Part shown: positions 9,734 to 18,772 of the stretch, in pieces
Position numbering within the stretch: the stretch's first letter is position 1
How the letters are laid out: each line of letters begins with the position of its first letter
Assembly: GCA_030041095.1 (NCBI GenBank)
Contig: JASHON010000094.1
Location: 1-40,549, forward strand
Direction: 5' to 3'
DNA length: 40,549 nt
Source of the DNA: Terriglobia bacterium
GTDB taxonomy: Bacteria; Acidobacteriota; Terriglobia; UBA7540
Program-made: the position numbers and the translations under genes
Notes under the pieces: generated by a model
What the model was told of the DNA's origin: nothing
What the model saw: only the letters and a program-made list of their open reading frames with translations
Databases searched by the model: none

Positions 9734-10015
9734 TCACTGGCGCTTTCCGCCGGCGACCAATCGCGCGATCAACACCAGGGCCACCGCACCCACCGTGGCT
9801 GCAGCGAGACTGTAGATGAAGCCGCCGCCAAAGATACCCAGTTTCAAGAAAATCCATCCGCCCAGAACTGAGCCCACAAGCCCGATCAGCAGATTCCCGA
9901 TACAGCCAAAGCCGGAGCCGCGTCCTAAAAGGCCCGCCAGCCAGCCGGCCAGCAGGCCGATGATGATCCATCCGATGAGAGAAGTCCTGAAATAGACCCC
10001 AAAGACGTGTATCAT
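9734..10015 (-). CDS. YeaQ/GlsB/YmgE-family small membrane protein
   Basis: This 93-residue, Gly-rich protein has three hydrophobic helices. Helix 1 is SLIGWIIIGLLAGWLAGLL. Helix 2 is GCIGNLLIGLVGSVLGGWIF. Helix 3 is the SLAAATVGAVALVLIARLV segment. This matches the transglycosylase-associated (GlsB/YeaQ/YmgE) stress-response family of the inner membrane, whose biochemical role is not settled. The first eight or so residues are atypical, so an internal start is possible. It is divergent from the efflux operon, with 198 bases between them. Confidence 0.85.
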   Translation of the reverse strand: MIHVFGVYFRTSLIGWIIIGLLAGWLAGLLGRGSGFGCIGNLLIGLVGSVLGGWIFLKLGIFGGGFIYSLAAATVGAVALVLIARLVAGGKRQ

Positions 10016-10103
10016 ACGCGTTCGATTTCTCCTGAGCCGATCATATTATCACGGGTAACAAAATGGGCGCTGCCGCCGTCTAACAAGTTGGTGAAGACCC
10101 TCT

Positions 10104-10132
10104 TTGCTTTACTGCAAAGCGGTTGCTAACAT
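10104..10132 (+). promoter_or_regulatory. Possible sigma-70 promoter of the export operon
   Basis: TTGCTT (10104-10109) and TAACAT (10127-10132) are 17 bases apart, about 80 bases before the first adaptor start. The match to consensus is moderate, so this is only a candidate. Confidence 0.3.
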
Positions 10133-10213
10133 TTTGCTTCTGTGGAAGTGACAAGAGTGGAGGAGGCAGCTAGCGGCGAGCGTTGAGCCGCCCATAGGGT
10201 CGCAAGGAGTGCG

Positions 10214-11587
10214 ATGCGCGCGGCTGGCTTTGCGTCGCCAACACTGGGCACGATGAAGCTGATTCACCAGAGTACGGTGACAGAAGCGCCCCGGCCTGCC
10301 GTCCATCCACCACTTTCTCCGGTCATTTCTCCCCCTCTCCCGCCGAAGACGCGAAAGACCAAGGGATTTGCGCTTGGCTTCGTGGCCGCGGTTGGTCTTG
10401 CCTTAATCGTCTGGGGTCTTTTGACCCGAGCCCGGCAAAGCCGTTCTCTCACCGGACCTATCCTGCAGACTGCCACCGTGACCCGCACCACTTTCATCCG
10501 AAGCCTTCGCCTGACCGGAACGTTGGAGGCAGTGAATGCCTTAGGTATCCCAGCGCCGCAGACCATTGGAAGTGGCAGTGACGGACAATTGGTGCTCACA
10601 CGTCTGGCGGCTTCGGGCACGCGCGTCAAAAACGGCGACTTGGTCGCGGAATTTGATGACGAGACGCAGATACAGAATTATCAAACTGCTCAGTCCACCT
10701 ATCAAGGCTTGCTGGATCAGGTCGCGGCCAAAAGGGCGGACGAAGCAGCGGCGGAGGCCAAAGACAATACAGATCTCAAGACAGCAGAGGATGCGGTCGC
10801 CAAAGACCGGCTGGAAATTCTTAAAGACCCGATTCTCTCGCCTAACCAGGTGCAAACCAACGAACTGAACCTGAAAGAGGACCAGGGGAAGCTCAAGGAG
10901 TTGCGCTTGAGCTATGCGTTGAAGCGCCAATCCGCCGCTGCGGGCATTCGCGACTTGCAAATTCAAGCCAGAGCGCAGCAACTTGCCATGGCTCAAGCGA
11001 AGGAAAACGAACAGAAGATGACGGTGCGTTCGCCTGCGGATGGCATTGTCGTGATCAACACCACGTGGAAAGGGAACACGATGGGCCCGTATGAGGTGGG
11101 GGATTCCGTCCGGCCGGGCGCCCCGTTCATCCGAATTGTGAATCCGAACCGGATGGAGGTTCACCTGAACGTGAACCAGTTGGATGCGCCCTACGTGAAG
11201 GTTGGCGAACCCGCGGTGATTCGGATGGATGCCTATCCGAAATTACGTTTTTCGGGAACGATTGAAAGCATTTCTCCGATTGCAGAACCTAGTGACTTCT
11301 CTGACAAATTGCTCACTCTGGCGGCCGTCGCGCTCGTCGACGGCCACGATCCGCGATTGATGCCGGACCTTTCCGCCTCCGTCGACGTCCAGCTTGAGAA
11401 GCTTTCGCGCGTTCTGCTGATTCCGCGTGATGCGATTCTTCGGCAAAACGGCCGTGCGTACGTTCGGGTAAAGAGCGCTCTTGGTTTCCAGAAACAAGCG
11501 GTAACGGTCGGCTCGCTGAGTGATACGCAAGCGGTCATTGAAAGCGGTCTGAGAGCAGGAGATTTGGTGGAGCGCAAGGTGAAGTAG
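10214..11587 (+). CDS. HlyD/MacA-type periplasmic adaptor 1
   Basis: This 457-residue membrane-fusion protein has a short Pro-rich cytoplasmic leader and one N-terminal membrane helix (about residues 55-75, containing FVAAVGLALIVWGLL). Next come a lipoyl-like half motif, a long Ala/Gln/Lys-rich coiled-coil hairpin (about 140-270), the second lipoyl half (MTVRSPADGIVV) and beta-barrel domains. Such adaptors bridge an inner-membrane transporter and a TolC channel. The start at 10214 is chosen because AAGGAG stands before it; 10253 is an alternative ATG. It is the first of three adaptors in the operon. The substrate is unknown. Confidence 0.85.
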   Translation: MRAAGFASPTLGTMKLIHQSTVTEAPRPAVHPPLSPVISPPLPPKTRKTKGFALGFVAAVGLALIVWGLLTRARQSRSLTGPILQTATVTRTTFIRSLRLTGTLEAVNALGIPAPQTIGSGSDGQLVLTRLAASGTRVKNGDLVAEFDDETQIQNYQTAQSTYQGLLDQVAAKRADEAAAEAKDNTDLKTAEDAVAKDRLEILKDPILSPNQVQTNELNLKEDQGKLKELRLSYALKRQSAAAGIRDLQIQARAQQLAMAQAKENEQKMTVRSPADGIVVINTTWKGNTMGPYEVGDSVRPGAPFIRIVNPNRMEVHLNVNQLDAPYVKVGEPAVIRMDAYPKLRFSGTIESISPIAEPSDFSDKLLTLAAVALVDGHDPRLMPDLSASVDVQLEKLSRVLLIPRDAILRQNGRAYVRVKSALGFQKQAVTVGSLSDTQAVIESGLRAGDLVERKVK

Positions 11588-11620
11588 CGCCGTCTGCTGG
11601 CAGTCCGCTGCGGCGTTTTT
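11588..11620 (+). terminator. Possible weak terminator or attenuator between adaptors 1 and 2
   Basis: CGCCG at 11588-11592 pairs with CGGCG at 11611-11615, with a smaller CTGC/GCAG pairing inside, and is followed by TTTTT. It begins directly after the adaptor 1 stop codon. The stem is short, so read-through is likely. Confidence 0.35.
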
Positions 11621-11716
11621 CCAAGGCTAGCTCCGCCTGGTGGACCGTCGCTGCGCGGAAACGTCAAGTTTTTTTCGATGCAGGGTACGAGCAGGCCGGC
11701 TCGATGGGAGGGATCC

Positions 11717-12967
11717 ATGGCGAAGCGCAGCAAACGGCGTTGGATAGGAGCGGGAGTATTGGCCACTGCCGTTGTGGCGATCGGATTAGGGACCACGCGT
11801 TTCGGTCGCTCTTCTCCCCGCGTTCCCACAGTGGTCGTCACCCGGGGCGTCTTCACAAAATACCTGGAGCTGCGTGGTTCCTGCATAGCACTTCGCTCCA
11901 TCGCCATCCGCGCTCCCCGGCAAACAGGCTCTCAAATCCGCATTTTGAAGCTCGTGCCCAACGGTTCCATCGTCAAGCAAGGAGAAGCTGTGGTGCAGTT
12001 TGACGCTTCAACCCTGGTCCAAACGTTGCACAAGGATGAAGTGACCTTGAATCAGGCGCAAGCGGCCATTGGCCAGGCGAAAGCCAAGGCGCTTCTGACC
12101 GGGCAAAAAGACGTCACCGCCGTTATGAAAGCGCGATACGCGCTCGATCAGGCGAAACTTAGCGCAAGCCAGCAAGCCATTCTTTCCAAGATTCAGGGAG
12201 AAGAGAACGCGCTGGCGGTTGCCGACGCGCAGCAAGCGCTCGTCCAGGCCCAGCAGCAGCTTAAATCCGATCAAGCGGACGGAGCAGCCTCCGTTCAGGA
12301 AAAAGTCGCGCCGCACGATAAAGCGGAGTTTGACGTTCAACAGACCGAGAAACAAATTGCCGCCTTAGCGGTGAATGCGCCGATTGGTGGCGTCATCACG
12401 CTGCTTCCCAATCCTCCCTGGAGGGACGATGCGCCCACCTACCGGCCCGGCGATCAAGTTGGCTCGGGAACGCAGGTTGCGGAGCTGCCCGATCTTTCCA
12501 CGCTCCGAATGGACGCGCGCGTGAGTGAAGTGGACCGGGGAGAGCTGCGACCGGGCGAGGCCGTGAGGATTCGCGTGGATGCGGTGCCCGACCGTGTATT
12601 TACCGGCAGCATTGAGAGCATCAGCACGCTCGCGGAGACGGATTTCTCTTCGGGCTGGCCACCGGCGCGCAATTTCGACTTGCATGCGAAATTAGATCAG
12701 ACGGACTCGCGGCTGCGGCCGGGCATGAGCGTAACGTTGCGGATTGCCGTGGCAAAAGTGCCGAGCTCGATTTTGATTCCCGCTGTGGCGGCTTTTCCGG
12801 TGTTGGGTGAAACCGTTGCTTATGTTGCGGAAGGGTCGAAATTCGCCGAGCGAGTGATTCAGGTTTCCCGGCCCAGCGACGGCAAGCTGGAAGTCCTTAG
12901 TGGGTTGATGCCGGGAGAGAAAGTGGCGCTCAGCGTTCCCCCGTCGGGCGCAGTCCTTAGCCGCTGA
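11717..12967 (+). CDS. HlyD/MacA-type periplasmic adaptor 2
   Basis: This 416-residue adaptor is paralogous in layout to its two neighbours. It has an N-terminal membrane anchor (residues about 9-28, WIGAGVLATAVVAIGLGTT) and a first lipoyl half with IRILKLVPNGSIVKQGE. A long Gln/Ala/Lys-rich coiled coil follows (about 95-215). The second half contains LAVNAPIGGVITLLP, then beta-barrel segments ending ALSVPPSGAVLS. I chose the ATG at 11717 over 11678 because GGGAGGG stands seven bases before it and the protein then begins MAKRSKRR, a normal anchor start. It lies 129 bases after adaptor 1 and 7 bases before adaptor 3. Confidence 0.85.
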   Translation: MAKRSKRRWIGAGVLATAVVAIGLGTTRFGRSSPRVPTVVVTRGVFTKYLELRGSCIALRSIAIRAPRQTGSQIRILKLVPNGSIVKQGEAVVQFDASTLVQTLHKDEVTLNQAQAAIGQAKAKALLTGQKDVTAVMKARYALDQAKLSASQQAILSKIQGEENALAVADAQQALVQAQQQLKSDQADGAASVQEKVAPHDKAEFDVQQTEKQIAALAVNAPIGGVITLLPNPPWRDDAPTYRPGDQVGSGTQVAELPDLSTLRMDARVSEVDRGELRPGEAVRIRVDAVPDRVFTGSIESISTLAETDFSSGWPPARNFDLHAKLDQTDSRLRPGMSVTLRIAVAKVPSSILIPAVAAFPVLGETVAYVAEGSKFAERVIQVSRPSDGKLEVLSGLMPGEKVALSVPPSGAVLSR

Positions 12968-12974
12968 CCGTTGT

Positions 12975-14285
12975 ATGAGGAAACCCGTGTGGATCGTTAT
13001 CGCGGCGGTCCTTCTCGCTTTTGCGGGTTTGGAGGGCTATGCGAGCTTGCGGCGTCTTCGCGGCCCCGTGCAGACGATTCCCACAACGCTCGTTAAAGAA
13101 GGCAACGTCGCCCTGAAGGTCTATACCACGGGCACTTTGACGGCGAAAAAGATTGCGCATCTTGTCGCGCCTCGCGTCTCAGGAAGCTCGCTCGCAATCA
13201 TCAAGCTGCTGCCCGAAGGGACAGCGGTGAACGCGGGCGAAGTGGTGATGGCGTTCGACCCCTCGGCGGAAGAGTACAACCTCCAACAAGCACAGGCGCA
13301 GCTTCAGGAAGCCGATCAGCAGATGATGGAGGCCAAGGATAACGCAGCGGTAGAGGAATCACAGGATCGCTCGGGACTGCTGGCTGACCAATATGAGGTG
13401 GATAAGGCGGAACTGGTGGTGAAAACCAACCCATTGTTAAGCGCCATCGATGCCCAGAAAAATATCCTGGCGCTCGATCAGGCAAAACGTGCGCTGGCCG
13501 AGCTTAACGCGGACGTGAAATCTCACGCTGAGACCAACGAGGCGACGCTCGCCGTGGACGAGCAGAACCGCCAGAAAGCCCTGTTCGCCATTCAACAGGC
13601 GGAGTCGAATCTCAAGAACCTCGCGGTGCGCTCGCCCATTAACGGCGTGATGGACTTGAAGGAAGACTATTGGGCGGTGGGCGGCTTTATCACTCCCGGC
13701 ATGCAGATACCCCGTTTCCACGTGGGTGACTCGGCCTTTTCGGGCGTGACGGTAGCAGACGTGATCGATCCGGGCCGTCTCGAAGTTCGCGCTTCCGTCG
13801 ATGAAGCTGATCGGGGCGACATCCGCATCGGCCAGAGCGCTCAGGTCCAGGTGGACTCACTTCAGGGGAAGGCTTTCGAAGGAACGATCCAGACGATTTC
13901 CGGCTTTGCTTCAAACGGGGGCATCTTTGCTGACGTTGGAGCCGTGCCGAAGTTCAGCTTGACCATCCGATTGACACAGCCGGCGGCGGATCTTCATCCC
14001 GGCGATTCGGTCCACGTGGTCATTTACGGCAATCCCATCAAGCGTGCGCTCTTCGTTCCGCCCCAGGCCATTTTCCAGCAATACGGCAATCCGGTGGTGT
14101 TTGTGAGGGAGAATGGCAAGTTCTTGGCGCGGACGGTGAAAATTCGATACCGAACAGCCACTGAAACTGTGATTCAAGGCGTATCCAGCGGAACGGTGGT
14201 GGCGCTGGCGGATCCCAGGGAGAAACAGGGAGCCGCTTCCGGGCCGTCGCAAGGGCCGGCCACATCACTTTCCGGAGGCGGGTAG
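12975..14285 (+). CDS. HlyD/MacA-type periplasmic adaptor 3
   Basis: This is the third membrane-fusion protein in a row, 436 residues. It has an N-terminal anchor (PVWIVIAAVLLAFAGLEGYA), a first lipoyl half with VSGSSLAIIKLLPEGTAVNAGE, a Gln/Ala/Glu-rich coiled coil (about 95-215), a second half with LAVRSPINGVMDLKED, and beta-barrel domains. It follows adaptor 2 by 7 bases and ends one base before the permease start, so translation is probably coupled. The last 20 or so residues are a Gly/Ser/Pro tail. Three different adaptors for one permease is unusual; they may form a mixed ring. Confidence 0.85.
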   Translation: MRKPVWIVIAAVLLAFAGLEGYASLRRLRGPVQTIPTTLVKEGNVALKVYTTGTLTAKKIAHLVAPRVSGSSLAIIKLLPEGTAVNAGEVVMAFDPSAEEYNLQQAQAQLQEADQQMMEAKDNAAVEESQDRSGLLADQYEVDKAELVVKTNPLLSAIDAQKNILALDQAKRALAELNADVKSHAETNEATLAVDEQNRQKALFAIQQAESNLKNLAVRSPINGVMDLKEDYWAVGGFITPGMQIPRFHVGDSAFSGVTVADVIDPGRLEVRASVDEADRGDIRIGQSAQVQVDSLQGKAFEGTIQTISGFASNGGIFADVGAVPKFSLTIRLTQPAADLHPGDSVHVVIYGNPIKRALFVPPQAIFQQYGNPVVFVRENGKFLARTVKIRYRTATETVIQGVSSGTVVALADPREKQGAASGPSQGPATSLSGGG

Positions 14286-14286
14286 C

Positions 14287-15579
14287 ATGGCCGGCGCTCG
14301 AATCCTGGCATCTCCCGCGCCCTCACACCGGAGGGCCCCCGTTATCCCCGAAGTGGGGCTGGCGCTTGACAACCTGCGCGTCCGAAAGATGCGCTCGTTT
14401 TTAACGATGCTGGGAATGATCTTTGGTGTGGCCGCTGTCATTTCCATGCTCTCGATCGGGGCCGGAGCGCAAAAACAGGCGATGGCCTACATCGAGCAAC
14501 TCGGCGTCGATAACCTGATTGTCGAAGCCAAGGAAGCGAGCGGCTATCAGAGCCTTCAAAAAGTTCGCAGGCTCTCCCCAGGACTCACCTTCCAGGACCT
14601 GCGGCTCATTCGATCCAACGTCGCCGGCATCGCGCTTTCGACCGCTCGCAAACGGTTTTCACCCTCGAAAATGATTCCGCGGCCCACGGGCGCCACACCT
14701 GCCATTTATGGCGTGAACCCGGATTATGAGCAGATCGCGAGTCTCAGGGTGGTTTCGGGCCGGTTTTTCACCCGGCAGGAAGCGGCGCGCTCGGCTCCCG
14801 TTTGCGTGCTCGGACAGGGGGCAAAAACGAGCCTCTTTGGACCTGAAAACGCCATCGGGCGATATGTGAAGGCAGACGATCAGTGGTTTCACGTGATCGG
14901 AGTGGCCGGGTCCGAGTTGGCGCTCCAGGCGAATCTTCCGGGGCTGCCAAGGCAAGACTTAAACAATCTCGTCTACGTGCCGCTGGGCTCGGTCATCTAT
15001 CGGCTGGCGGATGCGACGTCCGGATATAAGGACGAAATTGATGGCATTTACCTGCAGATGCGCCATGGAGCTGCCATCAACACCGCGGCGGAGATCATTC
15101 GCGGCATATTGAACGCGACGCACCACGATGCAGGTGACTTCAGCGTGATCGTACCGGCAGCGCTTCTGGCGCAGCAGCAGAACACGCGCCGCATTTTCAA
15201 CATCGTGATGGTGGCCATTGCCTCCATCTCGCTGGTGGTCGGTGGCATCGGCATCATGAATATTATGCTGGCCACCGTCCTCGAGCGCACTCATGAGATC
15301 GGCGTCCGGCGGGCGATTGGCGCGCGGCGCGCGGACATTATCCGGCAATTTGTGACGGAGTCGACGCTGATCTCCTTTGTAGGCGGCACCCTTGGAATTG
15401 GCTTCGGCTTCGGGATCTCCCGCCTCATCGCGTGGCTGGCGGGTTGGTCCACCATCGTCACTGCAAGCTCCATCCTGTTGGCATTTTTGGTGTCGGTCTC
15501 CGTCGGCCTGGCCTTCGGCATCTATCCCGCGACGAAGGCGGCGCGGCTCGATCCGGTGGAAGCGCTTCGATATGAATGA
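14287..15579 (+). CDS. MacB/FtsX-type ABC transporter permease
   Basis: This 430-residue inner-membrane protein has the MacB layout without its ATPase. TM1 lies at about 38-58 (SFLTMLGMIFGVAAVISML), followed by a large periplasmic core (about 60-300). A C-terminal FtsX domain (about 306-430) adds three more helices. It carries the family signature GGIGIMNIMLATVLERT, then HEIGVRRAIGAR, and the ending YPATKAARLDPVEALRYE. Such permeases are mechanotransmitters that need a cytoplasmic ATP-binding partner. No ABC ATPase gene is in this operon or elsewhere in the window. The gene is tightly packed between adaptor 3 and the TolC-type gene. Confidence 0.9.
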   Translation: MAGARILASPAPSHRRAPVIPEVGLALDNLRVRKMRSFLTMLGMIFGVAAVISMLSIGAGAQKQAMAYIEQLGVDNLIVEAKEASGYQSLQKVRRLSPGLTFQDLRLIRSNVAGIALSTARKRFSPSKMIPRPTGATPAIYGVNPDYEQIASLRVVSGRFFTRQEAARSAPVCVLGQGAKTSLFGPENAIGRYVKADDQWFHVIGVAGSELALQANLPGLPRQDLNNLVYVPLGSVIYRLADATSGYKDEIDGIYLQMRHGAAINTAAEIIRGILNATHHDAGDFSVIVPAALLAQQQNTRRIFNIVMVAIASISLVVGGIGIMNIMLATVLERTHEIGVRRAIGARRADIIRQFVTESTLISFVGGTLGIGFGFGISRLIAWLAGWSTIVTASSILLAFLVSVSVGLAFGIYPATKAARLDPVEALRYE

Positions 15580-15647
15580 GCCCGCGTTTTTTCAGTGGTG
15601 AACGGCCAGCGCTTTTCAATCCTCATTGAACATCAAAGGAAAGCACG

Positions 15648-17270
15648 ATGAAACGTTCAGCGATGTTGGTGGCATTGTTTTTGATCTTTGCGGCGCGAGG
15701 AACATCGCAGACGTTTCCGGAGCCGCATTACTTCAGGCAGCTCTGGACGACGCCGCCGCCCTTATCGAGCGTTCCCGGGCCCAAGGCCTTGCACGACTAT
15801 ATTGTGAGCGGTAAGCTCCAACTTACACTCGATGATGCCGTCAGGCTGGCTCTTCTGAATAACACCAGCATCCGCATGAATCGTCTGCAGGTGGACCAGG
15901 CGCAGGTTAATGTCCTAGGGGCGTATGCTCCCTTTGACCCGTCCTTGACCGATAGCTTTACCTCTTCACGCAGCGCCATTCCCGCCACGAATACGTTGCA
16001 GGGAGCTACAACGACAAGTTCCTATCAGCAGTTCTTTCAGTCTCAGTACTCTCAGACGTTCCAGACGGGCACGAACTACACGATAGGATTCGACGGGAGC
16101 AAAGGGGTCACCAACAGTACGTTCTATTTTCTCAATCCTTATCTCTCCTCGACGCTGACTTTCCAAGTAACACAGCCTTTGCTGCGCGGGCGCGGGCTGT
16201 TCGCCAACCGCGCGCCCATCATCATCGCGCAGAAAAACCTGGCGCAGTCGCGATCGAACTTCGAGGCAAGCGTCGATAGCACGCTTCAGCGGGTGACGAG
16301 CGACTATTGGAGCGTGATCGAAGCCCAGGAGAGCCTCATCGTGGCCGAAAGCCAGCAGGCGGAAGCGCAGGCGAGCTACGAGCACGATGAACGGTCGCTC
16401 AAGCTTGGCGCGATCTCCCCGCTGAATATCTACCAATCGGAATCTCAGGTGGCCCAGGTGAAGGTGCAGGTGATCCAGCAGGAATACGTGCTGAAGCAAG
16501 CTGAGGCGCAGCTTCGCCAGGATATCGGAGCGGATCTTGATCCTTATGTGAACTCTCTTCCGCTCAAGTTGGTGGAAAATCCGAATCCTCAGGGCAAGCT
16601 GCTCACCGTTGATCCAGCCTCGATCCTGAAAGAGGCGCTTGAGCGGCGGCCGGAAATTCTGGCGCTTCGCGACAAACTGGAAGCCGACGAAACCACCATT
16701 CGCTACCAGCACAACCAACTGCTGCCGAATCTTTCCCTCCAGGGAACGTATGCGTCGAACGGTATTGGAGGCGATGAGTTGCTTCCCGGCCCTCCGCCGG
16801 CTCTGATCACGGGCGGGTTTGGAAGCAGTCTGAGCCAGTTGTTCAGATTCAAATATCCCACCTACGGTGTGGGCCTGACGCTGACGCTGCCCATCAAGAA
16901 TCACTCCGCGGAAGAGGCGTTGGGTGAGGCAATGGTGGCGAGAGAAGATGACTTATACGCAATGCGCCAGCAACAAGAGGCCGTTCAGTTAGACGTCACC
17001 AACGCCATTGAACAGCTCGAAGAATCCAAGCTGGCGCTGGCGGCAGCCAAAACTTCGCGCGATCTTGCCCGAAAGAATCTGGCGGCGCAGCAGGAGGAAT
17101 ACCGGCTGGGCAGCTCTCAGGTCTATTTTGTTCTGGCTGCGCAGACGCAGCTTGCCACCGCAGAAGAGAGCCTGGTCCAGGCGGAAGTGGGCTATCAGCT
17201 TGCGGTGGTGAATCTGGCCTATGCCGAGGGAACGCTGCTCAACCACTTCAACGTCACCATTGCCCCGTGA
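15648..17270 (+). CDS. TolC-family outer-membrane efflux protein
   Basis: This 540-residue protein has a signal peptide (MKRSAMLVALFLIFAARGTS) and two related halves rich in long Gln/Ala/Glu helices, as in TolC trimers that form an outer-membrane barrel and periplasmic tunnel. The first repeat begins near LTLDDAVRLALLNNTSIRM, and the second half contains a DKLEADETTIRYQHNQLLPNLSL region. The end matches the family pattern LAYAEGTLLNHFNV. A GGAAAG ribosome site precedes the ATG. It completes the export operon as the exit duct for the three adaptors and the permease. Confidence 0.9.
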   Translation: MKRSAMLVALFLIFAARGTSQTFPEPHYFRQLWTTPPPLSSVPGPKALHDYIVSGKLQLTLDDAVRLALLNNTSIRMNRLQVDQAQVNVLGAYAPFDPSLTDSFTSSRSAIPATNTLQGATTTSSYQQFFQSQYSQTFQTGTNYTIGFDGSKGVTNSTFYFLNPYLSSTLTFQVTQPLLRGRGLFANRAPIIIAQKNLAQSRSNFEASVDSTLQRVTSDYWSVIEAQESLIVAESQQAEAQASYEHDERSLKLGAISPLNIYQSESQVAQVKVQVIQQEYVLKQAEAQLRQDIGADLDPYVNSLPLKLVENPNPQGKLLTVDPASILKEALERRPEILALRDKLEADETTIRYQHNQLLPNLSLQGTYASNGIGGDELLPGPPPALITGGFGSSLSQLFRFKYPTYGVGLTLTLPIKNHSAEEALGEAMVAREDDLYAMRQQQEAVQLDVTNAIEQLEESKLALAAAKTSRDLARKNLAAQQEEYRLGSSQVYFVLAAQTQLATAEESLVQAEVGYQLAVVNLAYAEGTLLNHFNVTIAP

Positions 17271-17294
17271 GGGGAGAAAGGGAAAGAACCTCCG

Positions 17295-17639
17295 ATGAAG
17301 TCGTGCGTCTTCTGCCGGGTCGCCGGACGCGAGGCCCCGGCGGCGATGATTTATGAAGATGAAACCGTGGTGGCGTTTGAAGACATTCATCCGCAGGCTC
17401 CGGTCCATCTGCTCGTCATTCCCCGCCAACACCTGGAATCTCTAAACGACATAACAGCGAACGACGAAGGTCTGCTCGGTCACATGCTTGCAGTCGCGGC
17501 CCGGCTCGCCGGCGAAAGAGGGCTGGGAAAGGGAGGCTATCGGACGGTGATCAACAACGGCGCTGGCGCGGGCCAAACGGTTTATCATCTCCACGTCCAC
17601 GTGCTCGGTGGAAGGCCCTTTCACTGGCCGCCAGGGTAG
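17295..17639 (+). CDS. HIT-family protein (HINT-like nucleotide hydrolase)
   Basis: This 114-residue cytoplasmic protein has the histidine triad HLHVHVLGG (H98, H100, H102). The N-terminus CVFCRVAGREAPAAMIYED is typical of HINT-type phosphoramidases, which release AMP from small adenylated compounds. C4 and C7 may bind zinc together with His residues further on, as in many bacterial HIT proteins. It starts 24 bases after the TolC-type gene and may share its transcript, although its role in export is doubtful. Confidence 0.92.
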   Translation: MKSCVFCRVAGREAPAAMIYEDETVVAFEDIHPQAPVHLLVIPRQHLESLNDITANDEGLLGHMLAVAARLAGERGLGKGGYRTVINNGAGAGQTVYHLHVHVLGGRPFHWPPG

Positions 17640-17730
17640 ATATTTCACCCCGCCGGCATCGTTTTTCGCTGTGCGTCGCGCGGAGCGGCAATCAACCACC
17701 GCAGGCGCAGTCCCAGTGCGTTGTGGATTG

Positions 17731-17864
17731 ACAGGCTGCGGAAAAACTCAACGCCGCCGCGAATGGTGCGCCGGCATCTTGCCGGCCTCCGTTGAATTCA
17801 AGCGAGTTGCCGGCTGGAAGCCGGCGCTGCGTCAACTTCCCAAAAGACTTTTTCCGCAGCCTGT
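17731..17864. repeat. MITE/REP-like composite inverted-repeat element, 134 bp
   Basis: The ends are a perfect 16-bp inverted repeat: ACAGGCTGCGGAAAAA at 17731-17746 and its complement at 17849-17864. Inside is a second palindrome: GCGCCGGCATCTTGCCGGC (17768-17786) against GCCGGCTGGAAGCCGGCGC (17809-17827), 16 of 19 positions complementary. No coding frame is seen in it. A one-ended variant of the outer repeat occurs at 31619-31634. Confidence 0.8.
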
Positions 17865-17994
17865 TGAGCCGTGATTGGGGCAGCCAGGTGGGCGCCTCAG
17901 CGACGCCGAGCGTTTCCACCACCCGGTCGCCGCGTCTCTCTTCACGCCAGCCGCGGGCTGTGTTGCAGGAATGCGATCGGATTGCCCCGTGGCG

Positions 17995-18351
17995 CTACGA
18001 GTTGTCCAGCTTGATCGTCGCCACGTGGATGATGTCATTTCTTGGATCGAGAACGCCGGTGATCGTGACACTCTTTCCATCGTAGTGCGATGCCTTGGTC
18101 TGAGCGTCGAGCTCGTACCTTGCGCCCGTGCTGATGTCTTTCAAAACGTACGTGCTGCCTTTCTGGATGATCTTTCCCAGGAAGACTTCGGGCTGCCCCT
18201 GCTTCGAATTCTGTTGAGGCGCGGGAGAACTTTTTGCATCCTGACGGCCAGTTATTCGGCTTTGCGATAGAGCGGGCTCAGGCGCAAGCGTCACAGCATA
18301 CGCGATCAGAGTGGCAGCGAAGAATGCGAGAGGGACACGAAGGGCTTTCAT
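17995..18351 (-). CDS. Small secreted protein, DUF5818-like
   Basis: This 118-residue protein has a signal peptide (MKALRVPLAFFAATLIAYAV, cleavage near ALSQS), a Gln/Ser/Pro linker, and a small beta domain: FLGKIIQKGSTYVLKDISTG, then YDGKSVTITGVLDPRNDIIHV. This resembles DUF5818, an OB-like fold common in Acidobacteriota exported proteins. AGGAGG stands before the ATG. The function is unknown; it is probably periplasmic or released. It stands alone on the minus strand next to the inverted-repeat element. Confidence 0.75.
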   Translation of the reverse strand: MKALRVPLAFFAATLIAYAVTLAPEPALSQSRITGRQDAKSSPAPQQNSKQGQPEVFLGKIIQKGSTYVLKDISTGARYELDAQTKASHYDGKSVTITGVLDPRNDIIHVATIKLDNS

Positions 18352-18772
18352 CAGAGCAACCTCCTGCCTGGAGTCACCCCTCCGCCCCGGAGTTGGCTCC
18401 GCGCATCAGCGCCAACCCCGAGGAGACGAAAAAACTGTAAACTCCTTCGTGCAACTCAGATTCCAGAGTCCACTTGCAAACTTAAGCTCGTGCTTTGTGT
18501 CCTTTACGTGCATTCGAGCGATGCCGGGTCCGAAGAGAATTTGGAGCCCCACGAGTAAATTCTTCCGGGGCAAATGGCGAAGCTTTCGCGGGAGTGCTGA
18601 CGTTTGCACCCTGGCGTGGCGCAAGCGCCTGTTAAGCTGCCCGTCAATCTGCCCGTTTTCGGGCCGAGAGAGCCAGCGCCCGCAAGCCGGTCCGGAACAA
18701 CTCTCGAGTGCCCGTCATCCCGCCCAAATCCGATCAGTCAGGGCAACTGAGTTCGCTCCAGCCCGAGGCGTT
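18352..18772. other. Gene-free stretch
   Basis: No frame shows a credible start and recognisable protein. It separates the DUF5818-like gene from a degraded serine hydrolase fragment and may itself be decayed coding DNA. No terminator or promoter could be assigned. Confidence 0.35.
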
